DNA of 53,586 bases from NCBI GenBank assembly GCA_021731165.1, contig JAKFXY010000066.1, positions 1 to 53,586 on the forward strand. Reading direction: 5' to 3'. Position 1 is the first letter of the stretch. Each line of letters opens with the position of its first letter. This document shows positions 15,949 through 24,479 of the stretch, piece after piece. The stretch is from Acidobacteriota bacterium. GTDB taxonomy: Bacteria; Acidobacteriota; Vicinamibacteria; Vicinamibacterales; UBA2999. A program made the translations under genes and the position numbers. The notes under the pieces were generated by a model. It had not been told where the DNA came from. It searched no databases and was given only the letters and a program-made list of their open reading frames with translations.

Positions 15949-17928
15949 TCAGTGGCTAGCGGGAGTCGCCCGCAACCGGTTCTCTCGGGTTTCGTCCTCT
16001 GGAGCGGGCCAGACCACCTGGTTCGCCGCTCCGGTGCTCCACACGATGTTGTCGTCGCCGCCAGTGCTCCACACGATGTTGTCGTCGCCGCCGGTGCTCC
16101 ACACGATGTTGTCGTCGCCGCCAGTGCTCCACACGATGTTGTCGTCGCCGCCGGTGCTCCACACGATGTTGTCGTCGCCGCCAGTGCTCCACACGATGTT
16201 GTCGTCGCCGCCGGTACTCCACACGATGTTGTCGTCGCCGCCGGTGCTCCACACGATGTTGTCGTCGCCGCCGGTGCTCCACACGATGTTGTCGTCGCCG
16301 CCGGTACTCCACACGATGTTGTCGTCATCGCGTGTGCTCCACACGATGTTGTCGTCCTGTGACGCTGCACCCCACACCACTGGCTGTCCGGTGGCGGTTG
16401 TCTCGGCGCCCCACTCGACGTTTCGATTCCATGCGCTGCTGCCAGGCAGTGGTACGCCGCCGGCAACGAGCGTGTTGCCCCAAAGCACCTTCTGGCTCCA
16501 GGGAGTCCACTGGCCTTCGATCGTGTCGCCCGGGGCGGCAAGGCCGCGCTGCGGGTTGGTGAAGAAGCGCGACATGCGCAGGGCACCACGAGCGTTGAGA
16601 AGGCCCGCGCCCTCAGCGAGCACGCTTTCAGCTCGGTCCTCAGCGGTGTATTCGAGAATCGCCTTTACAGCGTTCGGCGTAAGGTCCGGATTGGCCTCGA
16701 GCATCAGCGCGATCGTGCCGGCCACGACCGGGGCGGCCATGCTCGTTCCGCTGAGGCTGAGGTACGGCTTGTACCAGGTCCTACGGGTCCCACTCAGCAG
16801 ATACGCTGCGTTGGTTGAATAGAGCTTGCTGTACGGGTCCGACAGCGACTCGGTTCCGACGCCGAAAGCCACGATGTCTGGCTTGGCGGCACGATCGATC
16901 GAGGTCGGGCCGCGCGAACTGAAGCGCGCGAGTATGTCGTCGCGGCGTCCCGCCGTACCCTCGTGACTGGACGCGCCGACGGTGAGCACCCAGGGAGCGT
17001 TGCCTGGGCATGTGATGCCGCTGAACTGCGGGCGTCCGTTCGCGTCAACACCAAGGTTGCCCGCTGACGTGACGACCACGATCCCGGCGTCCACGGCCCG
17101 GCGCGCCGCCTGCGCGAGAGGGTCGGTACGGTACGACTCGAACACGCCGGTGGCGACCGAGAGATTGATGACGCGGATGTTGTAGCGGCGCCGGACTGCA
17201 ATCGCATAATCGATCGCGGCGATGACGTCGCTGACATAGCCGTGCCCTTCACCGTCGAGAACCTTGAGTCCGATCAGGTTCGCACCCGGAGCAATCCCGC
17301 TTCGGCGACCATCCGAGTCATATCCTGAGCCGGCCACGGTACCGGCGACGTGCGTGCCGTGGCCAAACTCATCCGAGAGCACGTCGGCGACCCATGTGCT
17401 TGGACCGCTCGGACCCGTGAAGTCCTTGAAGTGCACGACCCGGCTGGCGGCTCCCGCCCTCTTACCCACTCGGTAGTACAGGTCGTCGTGCCAGGCCGTG
17501 ATGCCGGAATCGATTACGGCGACGCCCACGCCCTTGCCGGTGACATCGAACTGCTCACGGGCAACAGCCGCTCCGATCGCGGCACCCGTGCGCTCCATCG
17601 TGACGAACGCCGGCCGGTCGGGCCGCACGTGTGCAACACGCGGGTCTGCGGCCAGCTGGGCTAGTACCCGGTTGTCGATCTCGGCGACTTGGCCGTGGAA
17701 GCCTTCGAGTTGTCGGCCCGCCCGGCCGCCACGCTGTGTGATGGCCCGGACATCGGCGTCTCCGTGATAGTCGACGATGACCCGCGACCGACCCAGCAGT
17801 TGCTTGGCTCTAACGCGAAGGACCGGGTCGAGTTTGTCCTGTGCCAGGACGGGTGAGGGGGAGAGCAGCGCGGCCATCGTGATTGCCGCGGATGCCCAAA
17901 TACCAATCTTGAAAGTTCGTGTGGTCAT
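15949..17928 (-). CDS. Secreted subtilisin-like (S8) peptidase with WST-repeat tail
   Basis: A Sec signal peptide (MTTRTFKIGIW to about SPVLAQ, residue 30) is followed by a propeptide-like region and an S8 catalytic domain. The triad is complete: D140 in VAVIDSGI, H190 in FGHGTHVAGTVAG and S396 in LSGTSMAAPVVAG, with the oxyanion Asn in SAGN. From about residue 480 a Trp-rich region (WTPWSQKVLWGN) leads into eleven 10-residue repeats of the form DDNIVWSTGG, then a short charged end. Total length is 659 residues from ATG 17928. A GTG at 17943 is possible but would lie upstream of the predicted transcription start. A sigma-54-type promoter and a sigma-54 activator gene lie upstream. Confidence 0.9.
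   Translation of the reverse strand: MTTRTFKIGIWASAAITMAALLSPSPVLAQDKLDPVLRVRAKQLLGRSRVIVDYHGDADVRAITQRGGRAGRQLEGFHGQVAEIDNRVLAQLAADPRVAHVRPDRPAFVTMERTGAAIGAAVAREQFDVTGKGVGVAVIDSGITAWHDDLYYRVGKRAGAASRVVHFKDFTGPSGPSTWVADVLSDEFGHGTHVAGTVAGSGYDSDGRRSGIAPGANLIGLKVLDGEGHGYVSDVIAAIDYAIAVRRRYNIRVINLSVATGVFESYRTDPLAQAARRAVDAGIVVVTSAGNLGVDANGRPQFSGITCPGNAPWVLTVGASSHEGTAGRRDDILARFSSRGPTSIDRAAKPDIVAFGVGTESLSDPYSKLYSTNAAYLLSGTRRTWYKPYLSLSGTSMAAPVVAGTIALMLEANPDLTPNAVKAILEYTAEDRAESVLAEGAGLLNARGALRMSRFFTNPQRGLAAPGDTIEGQWTPWSQKVLWGNTLVAGGVPLPGSSAWNRNVEWGAETTATGQPVVWGAASQDDNIVWSTRDDDNIVWSTGGDDNIVWSTGGDDNIVWSTGGDDNIVWSTGGDDNIVWSTGGDDNIVWSTGGDDNIVWSTGGDDNIVWSTGGDDNIVWSTGGDDNIVWSTGAANQVVWPAPEDETRENRLRATPASH
16031..16357 (-). 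repeat. Eleven 30-bp tandem repeats inside the subtilase gene
   Basis: Eleven near-identical 30-bp units lie head to tail and in frame, each encoding DDNIVWSTGG or a close variant. Differences are confined mostly to one position (ccAgtgctcc / ccGgtgctcc / ccGgtActcc). The A and G versions alternate over the first six units, which points to duplication of a two-unit block. The outermost unit (16331-16357) is the most divergent. Confidence 0.95.
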
Positions 17929-17950
17929 AGTGTTACCGACCACAACAAGG

Positions 17951-17964
17951 GCAAGGGTTCTGCC
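17951..17964 (-). promoter_or_regulatory. Candidate sigma-54 (-24/-12) promoter of the subtilase
   Basis: Read on the minus strand the segment is GGCAGAACCCTTGC. It has GG and GC with the required 10 bases between them, and it keeps the core GGCA and TTGC of the consensus TGGCAC-N5-TTGC. Transcription would start near 17940, twelve bases before the ATG at 17928. The flanking bases of the consensus are not all matched. Confidence 0.4.
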
Positions 17965-18064
17965 GTGGTGAGTCCGAGCGGCTTGAGCAATGTGTAATTA
18001 GTTGTGAATGAATGACTTATCGTGAGTTGTCTCGAATTGCCATCCCGGAGCTGATCTCTGGTTA

Positions 18065-18133
18065 TGTGCAGCTACTGCACACAGGGCCTGAGGATCAGAT
18101 TTCGTAAAGTGCTGACCCAATTGGACAAAGCAC
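18065..18133. promoter_or_regulatory. Two dyads, candidate upstream activator sites
   Basis: Dyad 1 is TGTGCAG (18065-18071) and CTGCACA (18075-18081) with a CTA spacer, centred about 115 bases upstream of the -24/-12 element. It has a TGT-N11-ACA layout similar to enhancer sites of sigma-54 activators. Dyad 2 is GTGCT (18109-18113) and AGCAC (18129-18133) around a central CCAATTGG. Both lie in the 278-base gap between the activator gene and the subtilase, so dyad 2 could instead act as a 3' structure for the activator mRNA. Confidence 0.35.
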
Positions 18134-18206
18134 CTAAATCCGCCTGTGCTGAAACGGGACAAGTCGATTCTGGTCCTCAAATTCAGGCCTCAAAGGGGTG
18201 TCCGGC

Positions 18207-19547
18207 CTAACGGGCTGTCCTGTTATGGGACGTGCGCTCAAGCCCGTAGTCCTGAATCTTCCGATAGAGGGTGCCGCGGCTGACCTCCAGCACGCGGGCC
18301 GCTTCCTTCTTGTTCCAAGACACCGCTTCGAGGACGCGGACGATGTGCGCGCGTTCGGCGTCGCGAAGAGTGGGAAGCCGCGGCAGGACATCCGGCCTCG
18401 CGGCTGTCAGGTCAGCATGGAGGAACTCGATGTCCGTGTCCCGAATCACATGTCCCGGCGCCGAGAGGGCCGAGCGAGAGACGGTGCTTTCCAGCTCACG
18501 GATGTTTCCTGGCCAGTGGTACGCCTGCAGCCGCGCCAGGGCTTCTGGCGAGAACCTCTTCCCGTCGAGCGGAAGCCCGTTCATCGCGCAATAGCGCGCC
18601 ACAAACCGTCCCGCGAGTACCGGGATGTCCACTGGGCGCTCGCGTAGCGAGGGCAGCCGGATGGAGAAGGCGTTGACGCGGTAGTACAGGTCCTCGCGGA
18701 ACCGGCTGTCGCGAACGAACTGATCCAGCGGCCGGTTGGTGGCCGAGATCAGCCGGAAGTCCACGTCGATCGGCCGCTGTCCGCCCAGGCGCTCGAAGCG
18801 TCGTTCCTCGAGGACGCGGAGGAGCTTGGCTTGTGCGACAAGGGAGAGGTCGCCTATCTCGTCGAGAAAGAGCGTGCCGCGGTCGGCCAGTTCAAGGCGG
18901 CCGGGCTTGCGGTCGTGCGCGCCGGTGAACGCCCCCTTCTCAAAGCCAAACACCTCCGATTCAAACAGCGTGTCCGGGAGCGCGGCACAGTTCACCGCTT
19001 GAAAGTTCTCGCGGCCACGGCAGCTCAATTCGTGGATCATGCGCGCCACGACTTCCTTGCCGGAGCCGGTGGGCCCCAGAATCAGGACCGAAATGTCCGA
19101 CTTGGCCGCGGTGCGGATCCACTCGAACACGATGAGCATCTTTTCATCGCGCCCGATCATTTCGCGGAACCGCTGTACCGACGGCGCTTGGTCCTCGGTG
19201 GTGATAACGGCGCGGCGCTCGAGAAAGGCATCGAGGAGCTGGGCGATCGATTCGCGCTCGGGGCGAGCCCCGCCGTAGCGCACCGATGGGCCCGGAATAC
19301 GCCGGATAAGGCCGAACTCCACGAGCTCTGAAAGGCAGTTGGCCACGTCGAGCGGCAAACGGCCGAAGGTGGACATCAGCGACGGGACGTCGAAACTCTC
19401 ATTCGGCCTGGCACTGAGGTACCGCAGCAGGCCGGCGCGCAGTGGCGACTGCACGAGGCTGCGGAAACGGCTCTCCACATCTATTGGCGCCTCCGGCCTG
19501 GTGAGCACGGCGGTCGCACGACGGGCGGAAAAAGCTAATTCATTCAC
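18207..19547 (-). CDS. Sigma-54-dependent transcriptional activator
   Basis: This 446-residue enhancer-binding protein has an N-terminal region of about 120 residues resembling a winged helix ([19 protein letters not shown]...LVEFGLIRR), not a receiver, GAF or PAS domain. A complete AAA+ domain follows: Walker A GPTGSGKE, the sigma-54 contact loop GAFTGA, Walker [10 protein letters not shown] and a sensor region [12 protein letters not shown] Fis-type helix-turn-helix ends the protein ([26 protein letters not shown]). With no receiver domain, the activating signal is unknown. It reads in the same direction as the subtilase and c-di-GMP genes, which lie downstream and are its nearest likely targets. 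Confidence 0.9.
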   Translation of the reverse strand: MNELAFSARRATAVLTRPEAPIDVESRFRSLVQSPLRAGLLRYLSARPNESFDVPSLMSTFGRLPLDVANCLSELVEFGLIRRIPGPSVRYGGARPERESIAQLLDAFLERRAVITTEDQAPSVQRFREMIGRDEKMLIVFEWIRTAAKSDISVLILGPTGSGKEVVARMIHELSCRGRENFQAVNCAALPDTLFESEVFGFEKGAFTGAHDRKPGRLELADRGTLFLDEIGDLSLVAQAKLLRVLEERRFERLGGQRPIDVDFRLISATNRPLDQFVRDSRFREDLYYRVNAFSIRLPSLRERPVDIPVLAGRFVARYCAMNGLPLDGKRFSPEALARLQAYHWPGNIRELESTVSRSALSAPGHVIRDTDIEFLHADLTAARPDVLPRLPTLRDAERAHIVRVLEAVSWNKKEAARVLEVSRGTLYRKIQDYGLERTSHNRTAR

Positions 19548-19612
19548 AGATAGGTCAGGTCTGACCCGCGCGTAGAGGGGCCCAGGAGGTGCCCCGAAAC
19601 GAGTGAGCCGCT

Positions 19613-20074
19613 CTACCTATCGGTGGGAGATTGGGGAGCCGACAGGCTGCCAGGCGCCTGGGGCTGCCGCCGGTAGTAGCCGGACTGGACCTCTTCGATC
19701 AGCCGCTTCATGGCAACGGCGTCTCGTTTGCGGTGGCCGTGGCAGGCCACGGGGCTTGCGCCCCCGGACGTTTCGATGAAGACGTCGCTAAAGAACAGGT
19801 TGGTGTCGATCTTCACAGAAGAGACGTGCGCGATATGGATCGAATGCTCGCGCCTGCCGAACCATTCCGGCGTGAAGCGCACCACCGTGGTGGGGGTGAC
19901 CTGCACTTGCGTTGGAAACAGATGGTTGCCCGAGCTGAGCCGGCTCGCGCGGAAGACGTGACCAGTGGCGAACGGCCGCCCTTTCCGCCAGATGACGAAG
20001 AGCAGGAGCAGCGCAATGGCCCCCGCGGCAAGTGCGGCGTAGACCAGCAGGTCGAGTTCGGCGGAGTTCTCCAT
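19613..20074 (-). CDS. Single-span membrane protein with a PH-like cytoplasmic domain
   Basis: The 153-residue product has one N-terminal membrane helix (LLVYAALAAGAIALLLLFVIW), then a basic patch and a domain with VTPTTVVRFTPEWFGRREHSIHIAHVSSVKIDTNLFFSDVFIET, whose core VVRF..EWFG..HSIHI..VSSV resembles bacterial PH-like domains. A segment around CHGHRKRDA follows, and the end is Pro/Gln/Ser-rich. No function is known to me. The ATG at 20074 was chosen; a TTG at 20092 would add six residues. It lies upstream of the sigma-54 activator on the same strand and is divergent from the deoxyhypusine-synthase-like gene. Confidence 0.6.
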   Translation of the reverse strand: MENSAELDLLVYAALAAGAIALLLLFVIWRKGRPFATGHVFRASRLSSGNHLFPTQVQVTPTTVVRFTPEWFGRREHSIHIAHVSSVKIDTNLFFSDVFIETSGGASPVACHGHRKRDAVAMKRLIEEVQSGYYRRQPQAPGSLSAPQSPTDR

Positions 20075-20138
20075 CAGCGTGGCACGCCGCAATGCTAAGC
20101 TAGCCGCGAGCCCTTACTCAAGCTGACTCGGAGGAGTC

Positions 20139-21260
20139 GTGCCCTATCGCGCGCCTGGTTCCCCCGGCAAGTCCCGCAAGCAGATATTGTCTGGCAAGCC
20201 CATTCGCTACTACCGTCCGACTGGCAGCGCCGACATTCGTCGCCTGATCGACGAGGGCTTCCAGGCATTCAACGCCGCGCGCCTCGGCGAGGCGTGCCGC
20301 ATCTTTTCCGACAAGATGCTGGCGCCCGAGAACGACACCACGATTGCGCTCACGGTCGCAGGCGCTTTGACGCCGGCCGGGCTTGGCGGCTGCATGATCG
20401 AGCTGATGGAGCGTGGCCTCGTGGACTTCGTCATCAGTACCGGAGCGAATCTCTATCACGATCTCCACTACGCGCTGAACTTCACGCTGCATCGAGGGTC
20501 GCCATTCGTCGATGACGTGGACCTGTACGAGAAGGGCGTCATCCGGATTTACGACGTGCTGTTCCCCGCGCAGGTGCTGCTCGATACCGACACCTACGTG
20601 CGCGAGTTCCTGGTCAGGTGGGGCGTCGATGGTCCGGTATCGACGGCGGAGCTCCACTACGCCCTTGGGCGCGACCTGCTCGAGCGCCAGCCCGGCTGCG
20701 AGGCGTACTCCGTGCTCGCGGCGGCCGCCGCGGCAGGCGTGCCAATCTATACATCCTCGCCAGGCGACAGCTCGATCGGCATGAACGTGGCTTTTCACGA
20801 GCTGATGAACGACAGCCGGTTGATGGTGGATCCGAACAAGGACGTCAACGAGGTCTGCGCAACCATCCTCGCCGGCAAGAGGAATGGCTGCGTCATCCTC
20901 GGCGGCGGCTCGCCCAAGAACTTCTACCTCCAGGGACAGCCGACCCTCTGGGAGGTCTACGGGATTCCCAAGGGCGGCAACGAGTACTTCATCCAGATCA
21001 CAACGGATTCTGTCGTGTGGGGTGGATTGTCTGGCGCGACACCGGCCGAAGCCGTCAGTTGGGGCAAGGTCAATCCCGGTGTGCTGCCGGACACCTGTGT
21101 CGCCTACTGCGACTCGACGATCGCCTTTCCGCTGTTCTGCGAGTATGCCGTCGGTTCGACGAACAACCGACGTCCGCGCAAGGAGCTGGTGCACAAGCGC
21201 GACGAGCTGGTCGCCCGGTTACGGGACGAAGCGAAGGGCGCGCGAAAAGATCCGCTTTGA
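20139..21260 (+). CDS. Deoxyhypusine synthase-like protein
   Basis: The 373-residue protein matches the deoxyhypusine synthase fold family: DKMLAPENDTTIALTVAGALTPAGLGG (core TVAGALTPAG), STGANLYHD with the NAD-contacting region, TSSPGDSSIGMN, and VILGGGSPKNFYLQ, in which the lysine aligns with the catalytic lysine of eukaryotic enzymes. Bacteria lack eIF5A, so bacterial relatives are thought to act on polyamines, for example in homospermidine-type reactions; the exact substrate cannot be deduced here. The GTG start at 20139 has a GGAGGA ribosome site. The next gene begins 12 bases after its stop. Confidence 0.8.
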   Translation: MPYRAPGSPGKSRKQILSGKPIRYYRPTGSADIRRLIDEGFQAFNAARLGEACRIFSDKMLAPENDTTIALTVAGALTPAGLGGCMIELMERGLVDFVISTGANLYHDLHYALNFTLHRGSPFVDDVDLYEKGVIRIYDVLFPAQVLLDTDTYVREFLVRWGVDGPVSTAELHYALGRDLLERQPGCEAYSVLAAAAAAGVPIYTSSPGDSSIGMNVAFHELMNDSRLMVDPNKDVNEVCATILAGKRNGCVILGGGSPKNFYLQGQPTLWEVYGIPKGGNEYFIQITTDSVVWGGLSGATPAEAVSWGKVNPGVLPDTCVAYCDSTIAFPLFCEYAVGSTNNRRPRKELVHKRDELVARLRDEAKGARKDPL

Positions 21261-21272
21261 CGCTTGAATGCC

Positions 21273-21746
21273 ATGGGAACGTTGGCTTCCGAGTTAGGGC
21301 CGCATGCCGGGGGGGTCGCGGGACAACCCAGGATCTACGTCGACGCGAACGTGCCTGCCGGCCTCGTGGCGTACATGAGGACCAAACTCCGGTGGGATGC
21401 GCTTTTCGTGATCGAGCACGATGATCTGCGACGCGCGCACGACGGCGAGCACTTCCGCCTGGCACGTCAGCTCTGCCGCACGCTGATCACCCTGGACCGC
21501 GACTATCTCGACGACCGCAAGTTTCCACTCGACGAGAGCGGTGGCGTCCTCGTGCTCACCGCTCCTACCGAAGGTGGGCTCATCGGGCTGCTCAAGCGAT
21601 TCGACGCCGAGATCTTTCGTGCCGTTGGCTCGTCCGTGTCCGCCGAGCCCGGAGTGAATCCGTCGGCAGCGTCCCCGCTCCCTCTCAAGGGGCGCAAGCT
21701 GCACGTGCACGTTGATTGGCCCGGCGGCGACACAATCCGCCAGTGA
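21273..21746 (+). CDS. DUF5615 PIN-like protein
   Basis: The 157-residue protein opens with RIYVDANVPAGLVAYM, then has VIEHDDLRRAHDGEHFRLARQLCRTLITLDRDYLDD, with the acidic residues and TLDRDY motif of the DUF5615 PIN-like family. PIN-like proteins are usually metal-dependent nucleases, often toxins, and DUF5615 genes are often paired with a DUF433 antitoxin. No such partner is adjacent here, and the C-terminal 40 residues are extra. It sits between the deoxyhypusine-synthase-like gene and nagA, overlapping nagA by four bases, so a housekeeping role is as likely as a toxin role. A TTG at 21264 is an alternative start. Confidence 0.65.
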   Translation: MGTLASELGPHAGGVAGQPRIYVDANVPAGLVAYMRTKLRWDALFVIEHDDLRRAHDGEHFRLARQLCRTLITLDRDYLDDRKFPLDESGGVLVLTAPTEGGLIGLLKRFDAEIFRAVGSSVSAEPGVNPSAASPLPLKGRKLHVHVDWPGGDTIRQ

Positions 21747-23005
21747 CTGTCCGCATCGTCCTTGCGGGCGGTGACCTCGTCCTTCCCGGTCGCGTGCTGC
21801 CCCGGGGATCGCTATTGCTCGACGGCCCGCGTATTGAGGCCATCGTGGAGCCGTCGAAAGGTGGCGCAACGCCGGAACCCTCCGGAGCCGCGCTGGTTGA
21901 CGTTCGCAACTGCTACGTGCTCCCCGGGTTTGTCGATGCGCACGTGCACGGCGTGGAGGGGTTTGACACGCTGGATGGCGGTGACCCGATTGCCGGGATC
22001 GCCGCACGGCTGCCTCGCTACGGCGTGACGGCTTTCTGTCCCACGACCGTCGCCTGCGGGCCGCGCGAGCTCGCTCGTGCGCTGGAACAGGTGGGTCGTG
22101 CACGTGCGGCGCGGGCCGAGGGAAGCGCGCGCGTTCTGCCGGCGCACCTCGAGAGTAATTTCATCAATCCCAAGTACCAAGGGGCACAGCCCTTCGACTG
22201 CCTCCGGTTACCGCCGGGTCTTAGAGACCCGGCCTACGAACGGAGGGCCCCTCTTTACGGGGCGCCTGATGGCGACTTCTCGGCCGACGACATCCTCAAT
22301 GTCATCGCTTCCGCGCGCACCGATGTCGGCACCGTGACGCTGGCGCCAGAGCTTCCGGGTGCGCTTGCCCTGGTGCGCACGCTCGTGTCCGCCGGACACC
22401 GCGTCTCCCTTGGTCACTCGGGCGCCTCCTTTGACGAGGCGATTGAGGCCATCGAGGCAGGTGCCGGTTTTGCCACGCATCTCTTTAATCGAATGACCCC
22501 GATGACGCATAGGGCTCCTGGTCTGCCGGGCGCCGTTCTGGCGCGGGAAGACGTACACGCGGAGTTGATCTGCGACGGCTATCACGTACATCCCGCGATG
22601 TGCCGTGTCGCCATCGGGGCCAAAGGCATCACGGGGGTGATGGCGATTACCGACGGCACGGGAGGATCCGGGCTGGCACCGGGCTCCACCGCGTGGCTTG
22701 GCGGCCGCTCGATCCGCGTGGGCCCACGCGCAGCGGAGCTGGAGGACGGAACCCTGGCTGGCAGCACCCTCACCATGGATGGCGCGCTCAGGATGCTTGT
22801 GGGCATCATCGGCCTGCCCTTGGTGGATGCCGCGGCGCTGTGCTCGACCACGCCGGCGCGTGCGCTCGGGTTGACCGGGTTGGGCCTGATCGCGGAGGGC
22901 GCCGTCGCCGACATCGTCGTGCTCGACCGTTCCCTCCGCGTCGTCCGGACGTTTATCGACGGGCGCGAGGTCTACGTGAATACAGGCGCAGCCGCGCTTC
23001 GTTGA
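21743..23005 (+). CDS. nagA: N-acetylglucosamine-6-phosphate deacetylase
   Basis: NagA removes acetate from GlcNAc-6-phosphate in amino-sugar use and cell-wall recycling. The 420-residue amidohydrolase has the metal motif GFVDAHVHG, the NagA segment ESNFINPKYQGAQ, SLGHSGASFDEA and ATHLFNRMTPMTHRAPG with metal-binding histidines, and the catalytic aspartate in AITDGTGGSG. GTG 21743 overlaps the preceding stop (GTGA). After the NPKYQGAQ segment the protein carries unusual residues PGLRDPAYERRAPLYGAPDG. They are encoded by a region holding a perfect palindrome, apparently an in-frame insertion. Confidence 0.88.
   Translation: MTVRIVLAGGDLVLPGRVLPRGSLLLDGPRIEAIVEPSKGGATPEPSGAALVDVRNCYVLPGFVDAHVHGVEGFDTLDGGDPIAGIAARLPRYGVTAFCPTTVACGPRELARALEQVGRARAARAEGSARVLPAHLESNFINPKYQGAQPFDCLRLPPGLRDPAYERRAPLYGAPDGDFSADDILNVIASARTDVGTVTLAPELPGALALVRTLVSAGHRVSLGHSGASFDEAIEAIEAGAGFATHLFNRMTPMTHRAPGLPGAVLAREDVHAELICDGYHVHPAMCRVAIGAKGITGVMAITDGTGGSGLAPGSTAWLGGRSIRVGPRAAELEDGTLAGSTLTMDGALRMLVGIIGLPLVDAAALCSTTPARALGLTGLGLIAEGAVADIVVLDRSLRVVRTFIDGREVYVNTGAAALR
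22213..22233. repeat. Perfect palindrome inside nagA
   Basis: GCCGGGTCT (22213-22221) and AGACCCGGC (22225-22233) are perfect inverted repeats around a TAG loop. GCCCC (22247-22251) and GGGGC (22259-22263) follow as a second small stem. The whole stretch (about 22211-22266) is translated in frame and falls where NagA proteins normally have a shorter loop. Confidence 0.7.
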
Positions 23006-23188
23006 CGAGCGCCGTTGGCTGGAGCGTGTGCTGGGCCCGCTCGCGACCGAGGTAACCGCGCGCGGGCGGTTTGGACGACATTGGTTGATTAGGCTTGCGT
23101 GGCGACGATCTTCGCAGCCCCACACCTTCGCCAGGCTAGCCTCATGTGACACCAGGTGAGTCCGTGCGGGTTCCGAGGCCACGTTCGG

Positions 23189-24460
23189 TTATTGCGGCCA
23201 CTTGGTGCTCCGATCGTTCCCGGTGATGAGCCGCGCGCCGCGCTGAAACGTGACGTAAGCCACTGCCCATTCGATGAGCACGACGACACGGTTGCGAAAG
23301 CCAATGAGCTTGGCAATGTGCAGGAAGAGCCACGCCAGCCAGCCGATGAGCCCCGAGAATCGAATCCAGCCGAGGTCCGCGATCGCCGATGCCCGGCCGA
23401 CGATGGCCATGTTGCCGAGGTCCCTGTAGACAAACGGTCTCGGCATTTCGCCGCGCACACGCCGCAGAATCGTCTGCGCCGCATGCGTCGCGCCCTGGGT
23501 CGCCGGTTGTACGACACCGGGCAGCGGCTCGCCCCTGTGCAGAAATGCGGCAGCGTCGCCCACGACGAACACTTCTGGACGCCCGGGAATCGAAAGGTCG
23601 GACTCGACCACCGCGCGCCCGGCCCGGTCGATCGGCACGCCCAGGGTTTTCACGAGGGGCGAAGCGGCCACGCCAGCCGCCCACAGCGTGGTGCCCGCGG
23701 CCACACGCTCCACGGCGTCGCCAGACATGAGGTCCACACCGTGCGCATCGATGCTCGTGACCATCGTGTTCTCACGCACCTCGACCCCGAGCCGGCCGAG
23801 CGAGGTGCGCGCCGCATCCCGCAAGTCGTCGGGAAAGCTCGCAAGAATGGACGACCCCGCCTCGACAACGACGATACGCGCCCGCGTCGTATCGATTGAC
23901 TTGAATTCGTTACGCAGCGTCTGTCGGGTAATCTCGGCCAGCGTGCCCGCCAGTTCGACGCCCGTCGGGCCGCCGCCAACCAACACGAACGTCAGCAGTT
24001 CCAGACGACGCGCACCGTCCTCCTCGCGCTCGGCGCGTTCGAAGGCGAGCAGGATGCGGCGGCGCATGACCAGCGCATCGTCGAGCGTCTTCAGGCCGGG
24101 CGCGTGCTCTTCCCACTCCGGATGGCCGAAGTAGGCGTGTCGGGCGCCCGTCGCCACGATGAGGAAGTCGTACTCGAGTACGCCCCCGTCGGTCAGCACC
24201 ACGCGGCGGCCGACGACATCCACAGTCCGAGCGTCGCCTAGCAGCACACGCACGTTCGACGCTTTCCGCAGAATCCAACGGATAGGGGCGGCAATGTCGC
24301 CGGGTGAGAGCGTGGCAGTGGCCACCTGGTACAGCAGCGGCTGGAATACGTGGTGGTTGCGTCGATCGACCAGTGTGACGCGCACCGGCTTGCCTGTCAG
24401 CACTCTGGCGGCAGCGAGCCCTCCGAAGCCTCCGCCGATGACGACCACGTGCGGAACCAC
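23189..24460 (-). CDS. Type II NADH dehydrogenase-like flavoprotein
   Basis: This 423-residue pyridine nucleotide-disulfide family enzyme likely passes electrons from NADH to quinone without proton pumping. It has the N-terminal FAD motif VVIGGGFGGLAAARVL, the NDH-2 segment NHHVFQPLLYQVATATL, VLVGGGPTGVELAGTLAE for NADH binding, and VFVVGDAAAF with the flavin-contacting aspartate. The C-terminus has the hydrophobic GLIGWLAWLFLHIAKLIGF and VVLIEWAVAYVTF, a membrane anchor typical of NDH-2. The start is GTG 24460, with only a weak ribosome site. It follows the glycosyltransferase gene after 19 bases. Menaquinone, whose synthesis genes are also in this window, would be a natural acceptor. Confidence 0.87.
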   Translation of the reverse strand: MVPHVVVIGGGFGGLAAARVLTGKPVRVTLVDRRNHHVFQPLLYQVATATLSPGDIAAPIRWILRKASNVRVLLGDARTVDVVGRRVVLTDGGVLEYDFLIVATGARHAYFGHPEWEEHAPGLKTLDDALVMRRRILLAFERAEREEDGARRLELLTFVLVGGGPTGVELAGTLAEITRQTLRNEFKSIDTTRARIVVVEAGSSILASFPDDLRDAARTSLGRLGVEVRENTMVTSIDAHGVDLMSGDAVERVAAGTTLWAAGVAASPLVKTLGVPIDRAGRAVVESDLSIPGRPEVFVVGDAAAFLHRGEPLPGVVQPATQGATHAAQTILRRVRGEMPRPFVYRDLGNMAIVGRASAIADLGWIRFSGLIGWLAWLFLHIAKLIGFRNRVVVLIEWAVAYVTFQRGARLITGNDRSTKWPQ

Positions 24461-24479
24461 GAGGTCATTCTACGGCTCG

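Noticed and set aside
16031..16357. Tandem array considered as a CRISPR array.
   Set aside because: The 30-bp units are contiguous with no unique spacers and are translated in frame as part of a protein; no cas genes are nearby.
16034..16822. Long plus-strand open frame with repeating MLHTMLSSPPV units opposite the subtilase.
   Set aside because: It is the antisense reading of the 30-bp repeats and the subtilase catalytic domain. The minus frame has a signal peptide and full catalytic triad; the plus frame has no family features.
20118..21194. 358-codon minus-strand frame opposite the deoxyhypusine-synthase-like gene.
   Set aside because: No recognisable domain, and the plus strand has a clear family match with a GGAGGA ribosome site.
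23006..23188. Gap after nagA examined for a tRNA or small RNA.
   Set aside because: No cloverleaf, no T-loop GTTCRANYC in a proper context and no convincing hairpin; left as empty spacer.
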